A stretch of DNA of 64,000 nucleotides from Halocaridina rubra (taxonomy: Eukaryota; Arthropoda; Malacostraca; Decapoda; Atyidae): contig JAXCGZ010003826.1 in the NCBI GenBank assembly GCA_037179515.1, positions 25,001 to 89,000 on the forward strand, written 5' to 3'. The position numbers were made by a program, and so were the translations under genes. Positions 53,792 through 64,000 of this stretch are shown here, piece after piece (position 1 is the first letter of the stretch; every line of letters begins with the position of its first letter). The notes under the pieces were generated by a model, which did not search any database, was not told the DNA's origin, and saw nothing but the letters and a program-made list of their open reading frames with translations.

Positions 53792-56385
53792 TATAATAAC
53801 CGTTGTATACAACCCACCAAGGACCCAAAATAGGCTTGAAATTTATGAGGAAAGTCATATAGGTACTATTGAAGTCATAAACTCAGTTGTTAACATGGCA
53901 CGGGGAAAAAAAATGTAGGATTTTGATTATGGGAGACTTTAATCATAAAGAGATAGATTGGATAAATCTTGACCCACACAGTGGTGAGGACTCATTCGGG
54001 GCAAGATTCCTAGATTGCGTACAAGGGAATTTCCTACACCAACATGTAATGGAACCAACAAGGGCCAGGGGTGGGGATGAGCCATCATTACTTGATCTAG
54101 TGTTCACAGATAATGTGTTGGATATTGAAAAAATTGAGTATGAACCACCAATTGGAAAGAGTGACCACTGTGTGTTGTTGATGGAGTATATCATTGAAGA
54201 TATTCTTCCTGAGAGTAGAGGCACTGAGGACATGAGGAGGAACTATCGGAAAGGAGATTACATCAAAATGAATGAGCTTTTTGCAGTTATTGACTGGAGA
54301 ACCTTATTTTACAACAAATCTGTACAAGAAATGTATGACATCTTTTGTGAGAAAATGGGAAGATAGTAGATTGCTGCATACCTGTCACCAAAGTAGGTGT
54401 AATTCATGCCAGAGAGAAATGGTTCGATAATGGGTGTAAAAGAGCTAAGGAGTTGAGAGACAAATGCTGGAAAAGGTATAGGAGGAGAAAAAACATAAAT
54501 GCCTGGCAAACCTACAAAAGAGCAAGAAATGACTACCTAAGTAAAAGGAGAGAGGCAGAGAGAGACTATGAGAGGGACATCACCAGGAAGGCTAAAGAAA
54601 ATCCCAAGCTTTTCCACAGCTTTATCAGAGGAAAACTGAAGGTAAAAGAACAGGTTTTAAGGCTAAAGAGAGCGGATGGAAGCATCACTGAGACGGATGA
54701 AGAGATCTGCAAAGAATTGAACAAGGAGTTTCAGTCAGTATTTACAGTAGAAAATACCCCCACCCCCTCAGATTGCAGTGATAGAAGCTCAAGGGCCGGT
54801 ATTAGAGAACATCAACCTTACAGCCACAGAGGTATGCAAAGCGCTGATGGATTTAGATGTTCATAAAGCTACAGCTCCTGATGACATATCCCCTCATGTG
54901 CTTAAAAAATGCGCAAACACAATATCAGTGGCACTAAGTATCATATTTAAGGAGTCACTGGAGTCGGGGGAGATTCCAAGATGCTGGAAACAAGCAAATG
55001 TGATACCTATCTTCAAAAAGGGAAGGAGGGATACGGCTCTGAACTATAGACCAGTTTCCTTGACCAGCATAGTTTGCAAAGTTATGGAGAAACTACTAAG
55101 GAAACATATCTCTCTTCACTTGGAATCCTTCAACTTTTTGTCAGTGAGGCAACATGGCTTCAGAGAAGGTAGATCAACAGTAACAAACTTATTAGAATTT
55201 TATGATGAGGTAAGCCAAATCTTACAGGAAAGAGAGGGCTGGGCAGATTGCATATTCATAGACTTCCAGAAAGCGTTTGACACTGTTCCACATGGGAGAC
55301 TTATTAGGAAGCTGCAATCAATGGCTAGAATAGGTGGAAATGTTTTGGAATGGATAAAAACTTACTTAGAAGGAAGGGAACAGAGGGTTAGAGTAAGACA
55401 CTCAGTGTCTGAATGGAGAAGAGTTAGTAGTGGAGTTCCACAGGGTTCAGTTTTAGGGCCAATTTTGTTCCTTGTATATGTAAATGACCTACCAGAGTCT
55501 GTAAATTCATTCATGAATATGTTTGCAGATGATGCAAAGATTGTGAAGAAAGTAAAAAACGAGAACAATGGTAGAGAACTTCAGGAGGATCTAAATAATC
55601 TGCATGAGTGGTCAGAAAAGTGGCTAATGAAATTCAATACTTCAAAATGTAAGGTAATGAGAATGGGTACAAGTGCAAGAAGGCCCAAGCTTGACTACTC
55701 GGTGGCTGGAGTACAACTTCAAGAGACAGAAAATGAGAGAGATCTAGGAGTAAACATACTGGCAGATTTGTCTCCAGAAATACATATAAATGGCATAGTA
55801 AGGGCAGCATATGCATTCTTATCAAATGTAAGGGTAGCCTTCAGGCACATGGACAAGGAAATGTTCAGAAATATTTATGTAACCTATGTGAGGCCAAAAC
55901 TCGAATATGCAGCCCCCTTTTGGAATCCGCACTTGGAAAAGCACATAGCTAAGCTTGAAAAAGTTCAAAGACATGCCACGAAACTGGTTCCAGAAATACG
56001 CAATCTCAGTTATGATGAGAGGCTGGGGGAATTAGACTTACCATCACTCGAAGCTAGAAGAGTGAGGGGGGATATGGTGAGTCTTTAAATTCCTTCATGG
56101 TTATGATAGAGTGGATAGGGATCGATATTTTGATATGCCTGGCTCTAGAATTAGAGGTCATAGTTTGAAGCTTCGTAAGAAAACTTCTTCGCAGGATGTA
56201 AGGAAATACTTTTTCAGTGTAAGAGTAGTTGATAATTGGAATTGGCTAAGCGAGGAGGTAGTTAATGCTATCTCAATCCATAGTTTTAAGGACAGGTATG
56301 ATAAGTATCACTAAGTATAAAATGGAACCGATCAGGAGACGGGAAGATACGAGCTTTGGGCTCTTTCCCGTACACACAATTAGGT

Positions 56386-56387
<2 letters not shown>
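53791..56387 (+). mobile_element. CR1/Jockey-type non-LTR retrotransposon, 5'-truncated and frameshifted
   Basis: Codes, in shifting frames, the C-terminal half of an apurinic-type endonuclease (VVYNPP, MGDFNHKEIDW, KSDHCVLL), a basic linker, then a full reverse transcriptase: [53 protein letters not shown] (FADD in place of the usual YADD) and ERDLGVNI. It ends RKYFFSVRVVDNWNWL and SFKDRYDKYH-stop. Frameshifts occur near 53914 (A-run), 54360, 54770 and 56078, so it is dead as read. The 3' UTR ends TTTCCCGTACACACAATTAG and runs into (AC)n. The 5' break sits directly on an (AC)14 array. Confidence 0.93.

Positions 56388-56480
<93 letters not shown>
56388..56480. repeat. (CA)n-(TA)n array at LINE 3' end
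   Basis: About 25 CA units then TA repeats, immediately after the LINE terminus. Confidence 0.97.
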
Positions 56481-56484
<4 letters not shown>

Positions 56485-56644
56485 TGTATGTATGTATGTG
56501 TGTATGTATGTATGTGTGTGTGTTTGTAATTACACCTTGCTTCAAATATTTCCTTTGAAGAGAGTGTATAGAGAGAACTTTCTAGACACTCCGTTTGAAA
56601 GGGATATTAAAGCATAGGGTCTTTTTATGAATAAATTATGATTA

Positions 56645-56733
<89 letters not shown>

Positions 56734-57307
56734 GTACCAAAGAAACGAACACTAATCATAACAACATACAAGCAAGAACAAACAAATACGCTATATGTAT
56801 TTCAGTATCACAAGGAATGACAATTATCCATAGTCGTTTCAGTAGATAATGTAGTTGAATGTTTATTTCATATTTTTTCCATCAGTAAAGAAAAGCTTGT
56901 TTAAAAAAGCACACATGTATATAAACATCACCACTACACTTATATTGCCAATGCCATATTCTTTAAAAACAAAAACAAACAAAAAATAGAATAAGTGAAT
57001 CACTTTTTCAGGGCGTTTTGGACTTTGCACAAACTAATGATATTTCCAAGCATAGGAACTGCGCTAGCCAAGCACTCCTTGAATTGAATGTATTCTATAA
57101 TCGTGACATATACGCCGTCACCTCGTGCTTACAGTCCAGTACTGATATCTTACAAGCGATAGTGATAAGTTGGGTTTGGACACCTGGGGGGAAAAAAATG
57201 TCCCTTTATAACGGCTCCTCCTCGTTGCCAGCGAAGACAACTCACTTTACTCCTTCTGTCTATTGTCACTCACTGAGAATCACACGACCTTTCTAAACAG
57301 GATGTCA

Positions 57308-57310
<3 letters not shown>

Positions 57311-57374
<64 letters not shown>
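57311..57374. repeat. (CT)n array
   Basis: About 32 CT units. Confidence 0.97.
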
Positions 57375-57378
<4 letters not shown>

Positions 57379-57699
57379 CCAATGACAGCATCCGTTTGTC
57401 TGGCTGATGCTGATGAGAGGGGTTAGGATAGATGGAGATTTAGGTTGGGTAGCCAGGTTGGGGTAGCTGGGAAGGGGCATAGATTGGTATTTTGGACTGA
57501 GTGATGACCAATTGGGAGGGAGGGCGGTGGGTAAGGTGGAGATTAATATATCATATGGGGGGGTATGGGGTACGTGCATTTTAAGTACGTGTTGGGGGGT
57601 TCTAGAGTTGAATTGCTTATGGGTCACGGTTAATGATATCGCTTCTGTGTCTAGAAACCTTAGTCATTACATTTTTATTTCTCTTGTTGTTGTTTTTTC

Positions 57700-57765
57700 A
57701 CGGTGCCATATGGCACTATTAACTCACCCTTCGAATTGGGGTGGGCACAGACAGGGTTTTTGTTT
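57700..57765 (-). mobile_element. SINE family 2, fragment
   Basis: Reverse 3' end with GCCATATGGCACTATTAACT and CCCTTCGAATTGGGGTGG. Confidence 0.6.
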
Positions 57766-58159
57766 TTCTAGCCCCTGTCAATTGGACTGAATTAGTGAGT
57801 GCAGCCACTGGAAGCGGAATTACAGTCATTGGCTACTGCATTCTCAGAGAAAAGTAAGGCAGCCATTTTACCTTCAGTATTATACATTATTCTAGTCCCA
57901 TTTTTGCTTTCTTTGTCTAATATTACTTTCTTAATCCGTTTGTTTTTACTTTTAAGTGTACTCTTACTTTTGTAAAAGAATAGCCATTGCCAAATGGAAA
58001 TAAATGTTTGGTTGTAATTGTTTTCTTTTTCATGCTTCACCTGATATTGTGGTTAGAATGTTTCTATTAAACTTATTAATTTATCAATATAATATTTATC
58101 TTCAGTTGCTTCATTTTTTTTTTTACGTAATTATTTATCTATATATGTTTATTTATTCT

Positions 58160-58279
<120 letters not shown>

Positions 58280-58941
58280 GATATTTTTCCCTTAGAGTTG
58301 TAATAGCAGGTCAGGTTTGGCTGCTTTGTGGCCAGTGATAAAGTCACAGGAAAAAAATAACAGGTTAAGTTAGGTAGGTTAGACTTTTCTCTGTGACTCT
58401 TTTTTACCTGGATTCGGTTGCTTTACCCATATCGAAGCTGAGTTGACACACTTTTCCAAAATTAACCCTGTTTATTTTAGTGTACCCTTCCTGTACCTTC
58501 AGAGTTGCCAAGGGGTAAAATTCCCCTCAAAAGGGACACCATTACACTTTTTTTTAAGCCTCAAGTGTCTTTAAGTGCTTTAAGAGTCTCCTCCAGGAGA
58601 TGAACTCTGAACCGTCGTGCATTGATCCACCAGGATACTAAATTAGTCCCCACTCGAATGGGGGTGAACACAGACATATATAATTCCCAGTTCATATTAA
58701 TCAGCTCATGTTAAAATATCAAGCTAATGAAATGTTTATTTCAAATTAAAACAAAAAATATTGCTTTTAAAGTAGAAACTCAGTACTCACATACTCTATT
58801 CATTTCTAGCTGTGACTGGTTAAAAATATATCACACTGATTGGATGACAGGTGAGGAAACAAGCTTATGATTGGTTAAAAGTTCTGATTCTGATGGCCAG
58901 CCAATCAGGTGCTCCCATCTGCTCTAGTACTGTGACTGGTG

Positions 58942-59007
<66 letters not shown>

Positions 59008-59014
<7 letters not shown>

Positions 59015-59172
59015 TAGTTCATTGGTCAATAGAGCTCGCGAGTCGGGATGCGATTAATCTGGGTTCGATCCCACTGTAGCGCATTAGAAAGAGCATCCGG
59101 TCCTAGTTCTTCAGCTCCAACATGCTTATGTCTCCCCCATTTAAATGGAGACTGAGTGTGACATATAAAATC
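59008..59172 (+). mobile_element. SINE family 2, variant
   Basis: Forward copy with GTTCATTGGTCAATAGAGCT, the perfect B-box GGTTCGATCCC, GAGCATCCGGTCCTAGTTCT and CAGCTCCAACATGC. It starts directly at a (TA)n array. Confidence 0.83.
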
Positions 59173-59300
59173 TTGTATATTTATTATATAATAAATCAGC
59201 AATAAAATGGGTTTTAAGCATATTCAAGAATGCATGAAATAAACTTACATTAATATTTGATTTTATATTACTTATTTGAAATAAAAAGGAAAAAAATAGT

Positions 59301-59486
59301 TACCGTGGCAAAGCGGTAGCGTCCACGACTCTGAGGCGGCAGGTCGAGGGTTCGCACCCCACCACGGTCTGAAGTTAGCGAGAGCATGCACTCAGGGTAA
59401 CAATTACATCTGCCAAATTAAGTCCTTCGCAAGAAGAGAACCGCCCTAGCCCTTGGTTGAAGGGGAGTCCGTGACGTAAAACTGGC
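59301..59486 (+). mobile_element. SINE family 1
   Basis: A-box GTGGCAAAGCGGTAGCGTC, B-box GGTTCGCACCCC and 3' end GTGACGTAAAACTGG. Confidence 0.92.
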
Positions 59487-61011
59487 TTCTATTTGAAATA
59501 AAGATGAATGCAAGGTTTACGTGTGAAGTAATATTTACTTTCAGATTTGAAAAAACTTAATACTTAGAAATTTTCTATACATAGTACTTGTATTTTTTTT
59601 TTTTTTTTTACATATTTAACAATTATAATATTCATGGCTGAGTCGAATGTGGTCATAATTTTTTTTTTTAAGAAAATGATGCAGGTATGATATTAGAAAG
59701 AAAGGAGTAATGTATCAAACAAATTCTAGTACATTAGTGACATCCATCTCTCTCCTAACCCTATCACCTCCAGAACATATATTGAGTACATCAGTGATAA
59801 ATTACTTCTGACGAAGCCAATAACCACACATCTGAGAACAGAAATGTACATTGATGTATTGTGATATTCCAGCAGTTTCGCGATTTACCACTAAAAAATA
59901 CATTAGAATGTAGACTTTATGACCAGTACAGGTGTTCAGGTATGAGACACCACACTTGTGGCCTAAAATCCGACTCATGTCCTTACTGAAGGATAAATAT
60001 TAGGCTATACTGCTTTATGTTGATTCCCTTTACAAAAGACAAACTCGGGTTTACAATAATGTGATTTTTTTTTGTTTCACTGGCACGAATGAGTTACTTA
60101 GTTCTACAGTAGAGAATATAGTGTTTTTAGTGGCGTGCAGTGTGTTGCACAGTTCATCATGTGCTGGTAATCATCACATGTGTTCGTGAGTCATCCAACT
60201 TTCGTGTTCATTGATGGTAAGATGAGTGTTTAAGTAGGCCAGTGTAGTTTCAGGAGTTGGAAAATGTGGATAATGTCTGTGTATACACCAAAATTTAAAA
60301 TAGTAATTGTTTATACATGGATTAGAGATATGCATATTCAATATTCATCAAAAACTGAAAATAGTTAAAGAAAACAGTTGCAGGTTCTTGTCTATGTAAT
60401 GGAGAACTGAATACTTCAAAACCTCAGCAACATGTCATATATCCTAGAATATCACATTTCAGTTTTATAAATTGTGCATTGGTACATAATTTGAGAATTA
60501 CGCACTTCGACAATGTCAACAGAAAAAGAATACCGTAAAAAAAAATGTTAACATTTCATGAGCTATTCCCAGGTGTGATAGATATTAAGTGAATGAAATT
60601 GAATATGCTTAAAATTTAAAGACGCGTTCCATTTATCCTCACATATGTCAACAGAGTGCTTACGTGTTATGGTTTCAGAGTGCATGAAATAAAAACTTCA
60701 AAATCTAGTGATTTCTCTCAATATTCCAAGATTTAACTAGAAACTATATGATATATCTCTAGAAAATTTGATGAAGATAATTAGTAACCAAAATATAAAA
60801 AAAAAAATGATAAAATGGATGTTACCTATGAAATAGTTTACCTAGGAACATCTATTATGAATAATGTAACATCTGTGTATGTTTTTGTTGTGTTGGAATG
60901 TAAAGTACCATGCTTATGGGAGTCTTTCAAACTTCTAAATGTGGGTTTGATACCTAATATAGCCAATATTACTTTAAGCTAAGCTATATGACAATGTAGT
61001 GAGTCACCGTG

Positions 61012-61194
61012 GCTCAAACGGTAGCTTCCGCGACTCTGAGGCGTCAGGTCGAGGGTTCAAGCCCCGTCACGGTCTGAGGTTAGCAAGGGCATGCATTCAG
61101 GGTAACAATTACATCTGCCAGAACAAGTCCTTCGCAAGAGGGCAACCGTCCTAGCCCTTGGTAGAAAAGAGAGTCCGTGACGTAAAACTGGAAC
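61012..61194 (+). mobile_element. SINE family 1
   Basis: Starts GTCACCGTGGCTCAAACGG, B-box GGTTCAAGCCCC, ends GACGTAAAACTGGAACA. Confidence 0.92.
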
Positions 61195-61269
61195 ATAACA
61201 ATATATATTACAATGTAGTCTACTTCTCGCCAGAAAACAAATGACGTGCTTGAAAACTATAAAGGTGTA

Positions 61270-61305
<36 letters not shown>

Positions 61306-61306
<1 letters not shown>

Positions 61307-61360
61307 AGACAGAAAGATACGAGCTTTGGTCTCTTTCCCGTAAACACAATTAGGTAATCA
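61306..61360 (+). mobile_element. 3'-terminal fragment of the CR1-like LINE
   Basis: 55 bases of the same 3' UTR (GAGACAGAAAGATACGAGC to TTAGGTAATCA). The 5' side abuts (TC)n rather than (AC)n, and no AC array follows. Confidence 0.85.
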
Positions 61361-61660
61361 CAGGGTGTACTCACTCTACGGAGTTCTTAAGTAGCTTTTC
61401 ACACTTGCTCATTAAGTTATTTATTTTTATTTATTTATTTATTTATTTATTCATCTATTTATTATCTATATATTTGCTTAATTAATATATTTATTTTATC
61501 CATTTGCAGTTGACAATATTTTCTTGAAATGCAAATACATATGCATGTAGGAGATAATTTATGATTTTTTCCTTCCATCGCAAGTAATTCGAGTACAGTT
61601 TTCGCTCCTAATGGGAAATAGATTTTTTTAAGTTATGATAAGTGTCTTGGTAAAAAATAA

Positions 61661-61735
<75 letters not shown>

Positions 61736-63342
61736 AATTACTAAATTTTCCTTAATTCTTAGTTTACCAGAGTACGTTTTGAAGTCGTGAATAAAAACAT
61801 CCAGAAAGGCTCATATGTTACTATATAGAAATACTCGAAATTATGCATTAATATAAAAGAAATATACTTTCAAACTATTGACAGTGTTTATTGAACTGAT
61901 AATTATATATTACCAACAATATTACCCAAATATAAATTTTCTGACAAACGCCACGAAATTATATGTGCTTATATTACTTTTGGCAAGTGACTGCTCTAAA
62001 GGCTAAAATTTCAATGTGAAATTAGCACATGTCATTTGCATGAAGGATAAATTTCTAATCGAAAAGTCCCATGTATGGAACAAATAACATCGACAAACAT
62101 CTCCAACGAGGGGGAAACGAGCAGGAACGTCGTCCAATCATGAGACCCGTAGGAAATAGTCGTTCGCAGGATGGCCAAGGAGGAGGTTATGAAGGGCCCA
62201 GATATGATTCCGTTCAAGCTGATCCATTGTAAGTATTGTAGAATCAGAGATGCGGACGTTTTGTTGCCTGTGATATATGGTTGATACATGTAGCGTACCT
62301 GTTCTTTGTGGCTTTAGTTTACAAGTTACCTGTATATTAAAACCTGTCCATTGTATGTACAGAGAGCTCAAATTATCCATTCTAAGTATTGTGGAATCAC
62401 AGATTTGTGTTTTTGGTGACTGATTTGTATAGATTAGTAATTATTTTTTTTATTTTAGTTTACTAAATACTAATATACTTATATTTGTCATTAGTATGTA
62501 CAGTACAGTTCACATGCATATTTAATAACAGGTTAATGAGGGCTAGGTGGTTTAGTGTTGACTAATGAGTTTTCTAGTGTTATCTGCCAGGAATTTGATG
62601 TACAAACAACTTGTAAAAACTTATGGTAAATTCTTACTGTCACACTACCAGCTAAGAAGAAATCTCATGAAACTTATTATAAGTTAAGTTTGGTTAGATT
62701 AGTTCATCCACAGTTATAAAACGAGTTGCATATTGTAACTCTTGTTTTTTGGGTTCCTGTCATTAAGTATATATTTGTATATATATATTTTTTCATTGCT
62801 GTGTCATTTCATTTCATTCATTTGGGGGTGTGAAAGTAAATATGGAACTCATTTAGGTTAGTTTCATTATTTCATCACATTTTTTTTTATAGCATTGCTT
62901 TTGATACTTACTTTGACCATTGTGCTGAGACAGATTAGTGGAACTAATTTAAATTTGATTTGATGCGTATTACAAATTTCGTTGTTGACACTCTCTTGAT
63001 TGTCTATCAGTCTTTTAAACTATTCTTGCTTCGTGATATCATAAAAAAAAATATATATGGGTACCAGTCATTATATTCACTCCGTAGAAACTATAATAAA
63101 AGAATATTTATGGTTTTGGAAATTATGAGGGAGAAAATGCTGTTTTCTTGACACATGAAACAGTGTAAAGTCTGCATATTAGATGAAGGATGTTGGATAA
63201 CAATGCTATGTATATACAGTATGAGAGAGAGAGAGTCTAGAAAATATTTATATAACATTTATAATCTATCCAATTTGCTCATAATTCTTAAGTATAAATA
63301 AAATATAGCTATATATTAGAAGGAAAAAAGTTTGTGGAATTG

Positions 63343-63385
<43 letters not shown>

Positions 63386-63700
63386 TTATTGCTACTATTA
63401 CTTTTTATTTTTAATCAGTAATCGTCTGGATGCAGTAGGAGCTGTAGCAGTCTTACCATCTATGTATGTGTCAAAATTGAAAAAAATAAGTTCTCTAGAG
63501 TAAATACTTTTTCTGCAAAAGTATTTTATTTTGTTTGAATTATTGTTTGGCACTTCTTTCCACCAGAAATTTTGTTTTCATAACTATCAGACAAAGATTA
63601 CATCACTTAGTGTTAAAAACTAAGAGCATCACTTAATGCCAGAAACAAATTGAATGTGTGGTAATCATATCTTGAGGAATTAACATATTAGAGTAATATT

Positions 63701-63886
63701 GTAGTCACCATGGAAAAGTAATAGCGTGCGCGACTTTGAGGAGTCAGGTCAAGGGTTCGCTGCCTGCCACGATCTGAGATTAGCAAGGGCATGCACTCGG
63801 GGCAGTGGTCACACCTGCCAAAGTCCTTCGCTAGAAAGCACCGTTCTAGCCCATTGTAGAAAAAGGAGTCCGTGATGTAAAACCGA
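63701..63886 (+). mobile_element. SINE family 1, diverged copy
   Basis: Starts GTAGTCACCATGGAAAAGTA; the B-box region is changed to GGTTCGCTGCCTG. Ends GTGATGTAAAACCG. Older than the other copies. Confidence 0.88.
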
Positions 63887-63935
63887 TCACAGAATAATTG
63901 TAGCTTGTGGTGTTTAATTGTCTGCTCTTCTAAAA

Positions 63936-64000
63936 TGGGCAGTGTTCATTCCAAAGAGCAATTTGAAAAAGTGGATCTTGTAAAGATGGTTCTCTCCCAA
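63936..64000 (+). CDS. Possible first coding exon, open to window end
   Basis: ATG at 63936 opens a frame of 21 complete codons still open at the window edge: MGSVHSKEQFEKVDLVKMVL. The Met-Gly..Ser start fits an N-myristoylation signal. No protein family recognised, and a 22-residue open stretch can occur by chance. Confidence 0.3.

Noticed and set aside
58810..58940. Cluster of CCAAT-like motifs as a promoter
   Set aside because: No coding exon on either side, no other core promoter element seen, and AT-rich context makes chance matches likely.
62032..62380. Two overlapping minus-strand frames of 80-85 residues
   Set aside because: No recognisable family and no splice-site support; probably noise or old repeat.

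Overview
This window is animal nuclear DNA, most likely from a decapod crustacean. The evidence is four intron-containing metazoan genes with GT-AG introns, very dense (TA)n, (AC)n, (TC)n and (ATT)n arrays, and several tRNA-derived SINE families and non-LTR retrotransposon fragments. The decapod assignment is inference from genome style; no species can be named from the sequence alone.

Layout. 252-6472 (+): eight exons coding the intracellular part of a RET-family receptor tyrosine kinase, whose upstream exons lie left of the window. 6473-18600: gene-poor sequence rich in one tRNA-derived SINE. 18628-30477 (-): a complete eight-exon OST3/OST6 gene (TUSC3/MAGT1 type, 325 aa), with a dead piggyBac transposase in one intron. 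30478-36039: nested microsatellites, foldback elements and LINE fragments. 36040-42626 (+): a complete four-exon sepiapterin reductase gene (267 aa). 44890-50383 (-): seven phase-consistent exons of an integrin-beta-like protein that carries I-EGF and beta-tail modules but no beta-I (VWA), PSI or hybrid domain. 50500-53760: tandem and simple repeats. 53791-56387 (+): a 5'-truncated, frameshifted CR1/Jockey-type LINE. 56400-64000: repeats and SINEs, with an open reading frame starting at the right edge.

The four genes are not an operon and show no shared pathway. The two most interesting observations are: (1) the integrin-beta-like gene without a ligand-binding head, whose putative promoter holds a three-copy ~98-bp tandem repeat; (2) a LINE family with seven fragments in the window, six of which abut an (AC)n microsatellite at the truncated 5' side and most of which also run into (AC)n at the 3' end. 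That pattern suggests microsatellite-targeted insertion. All exon boundaries were read by eye from reading phase, GT/AG sites and protein similarity.
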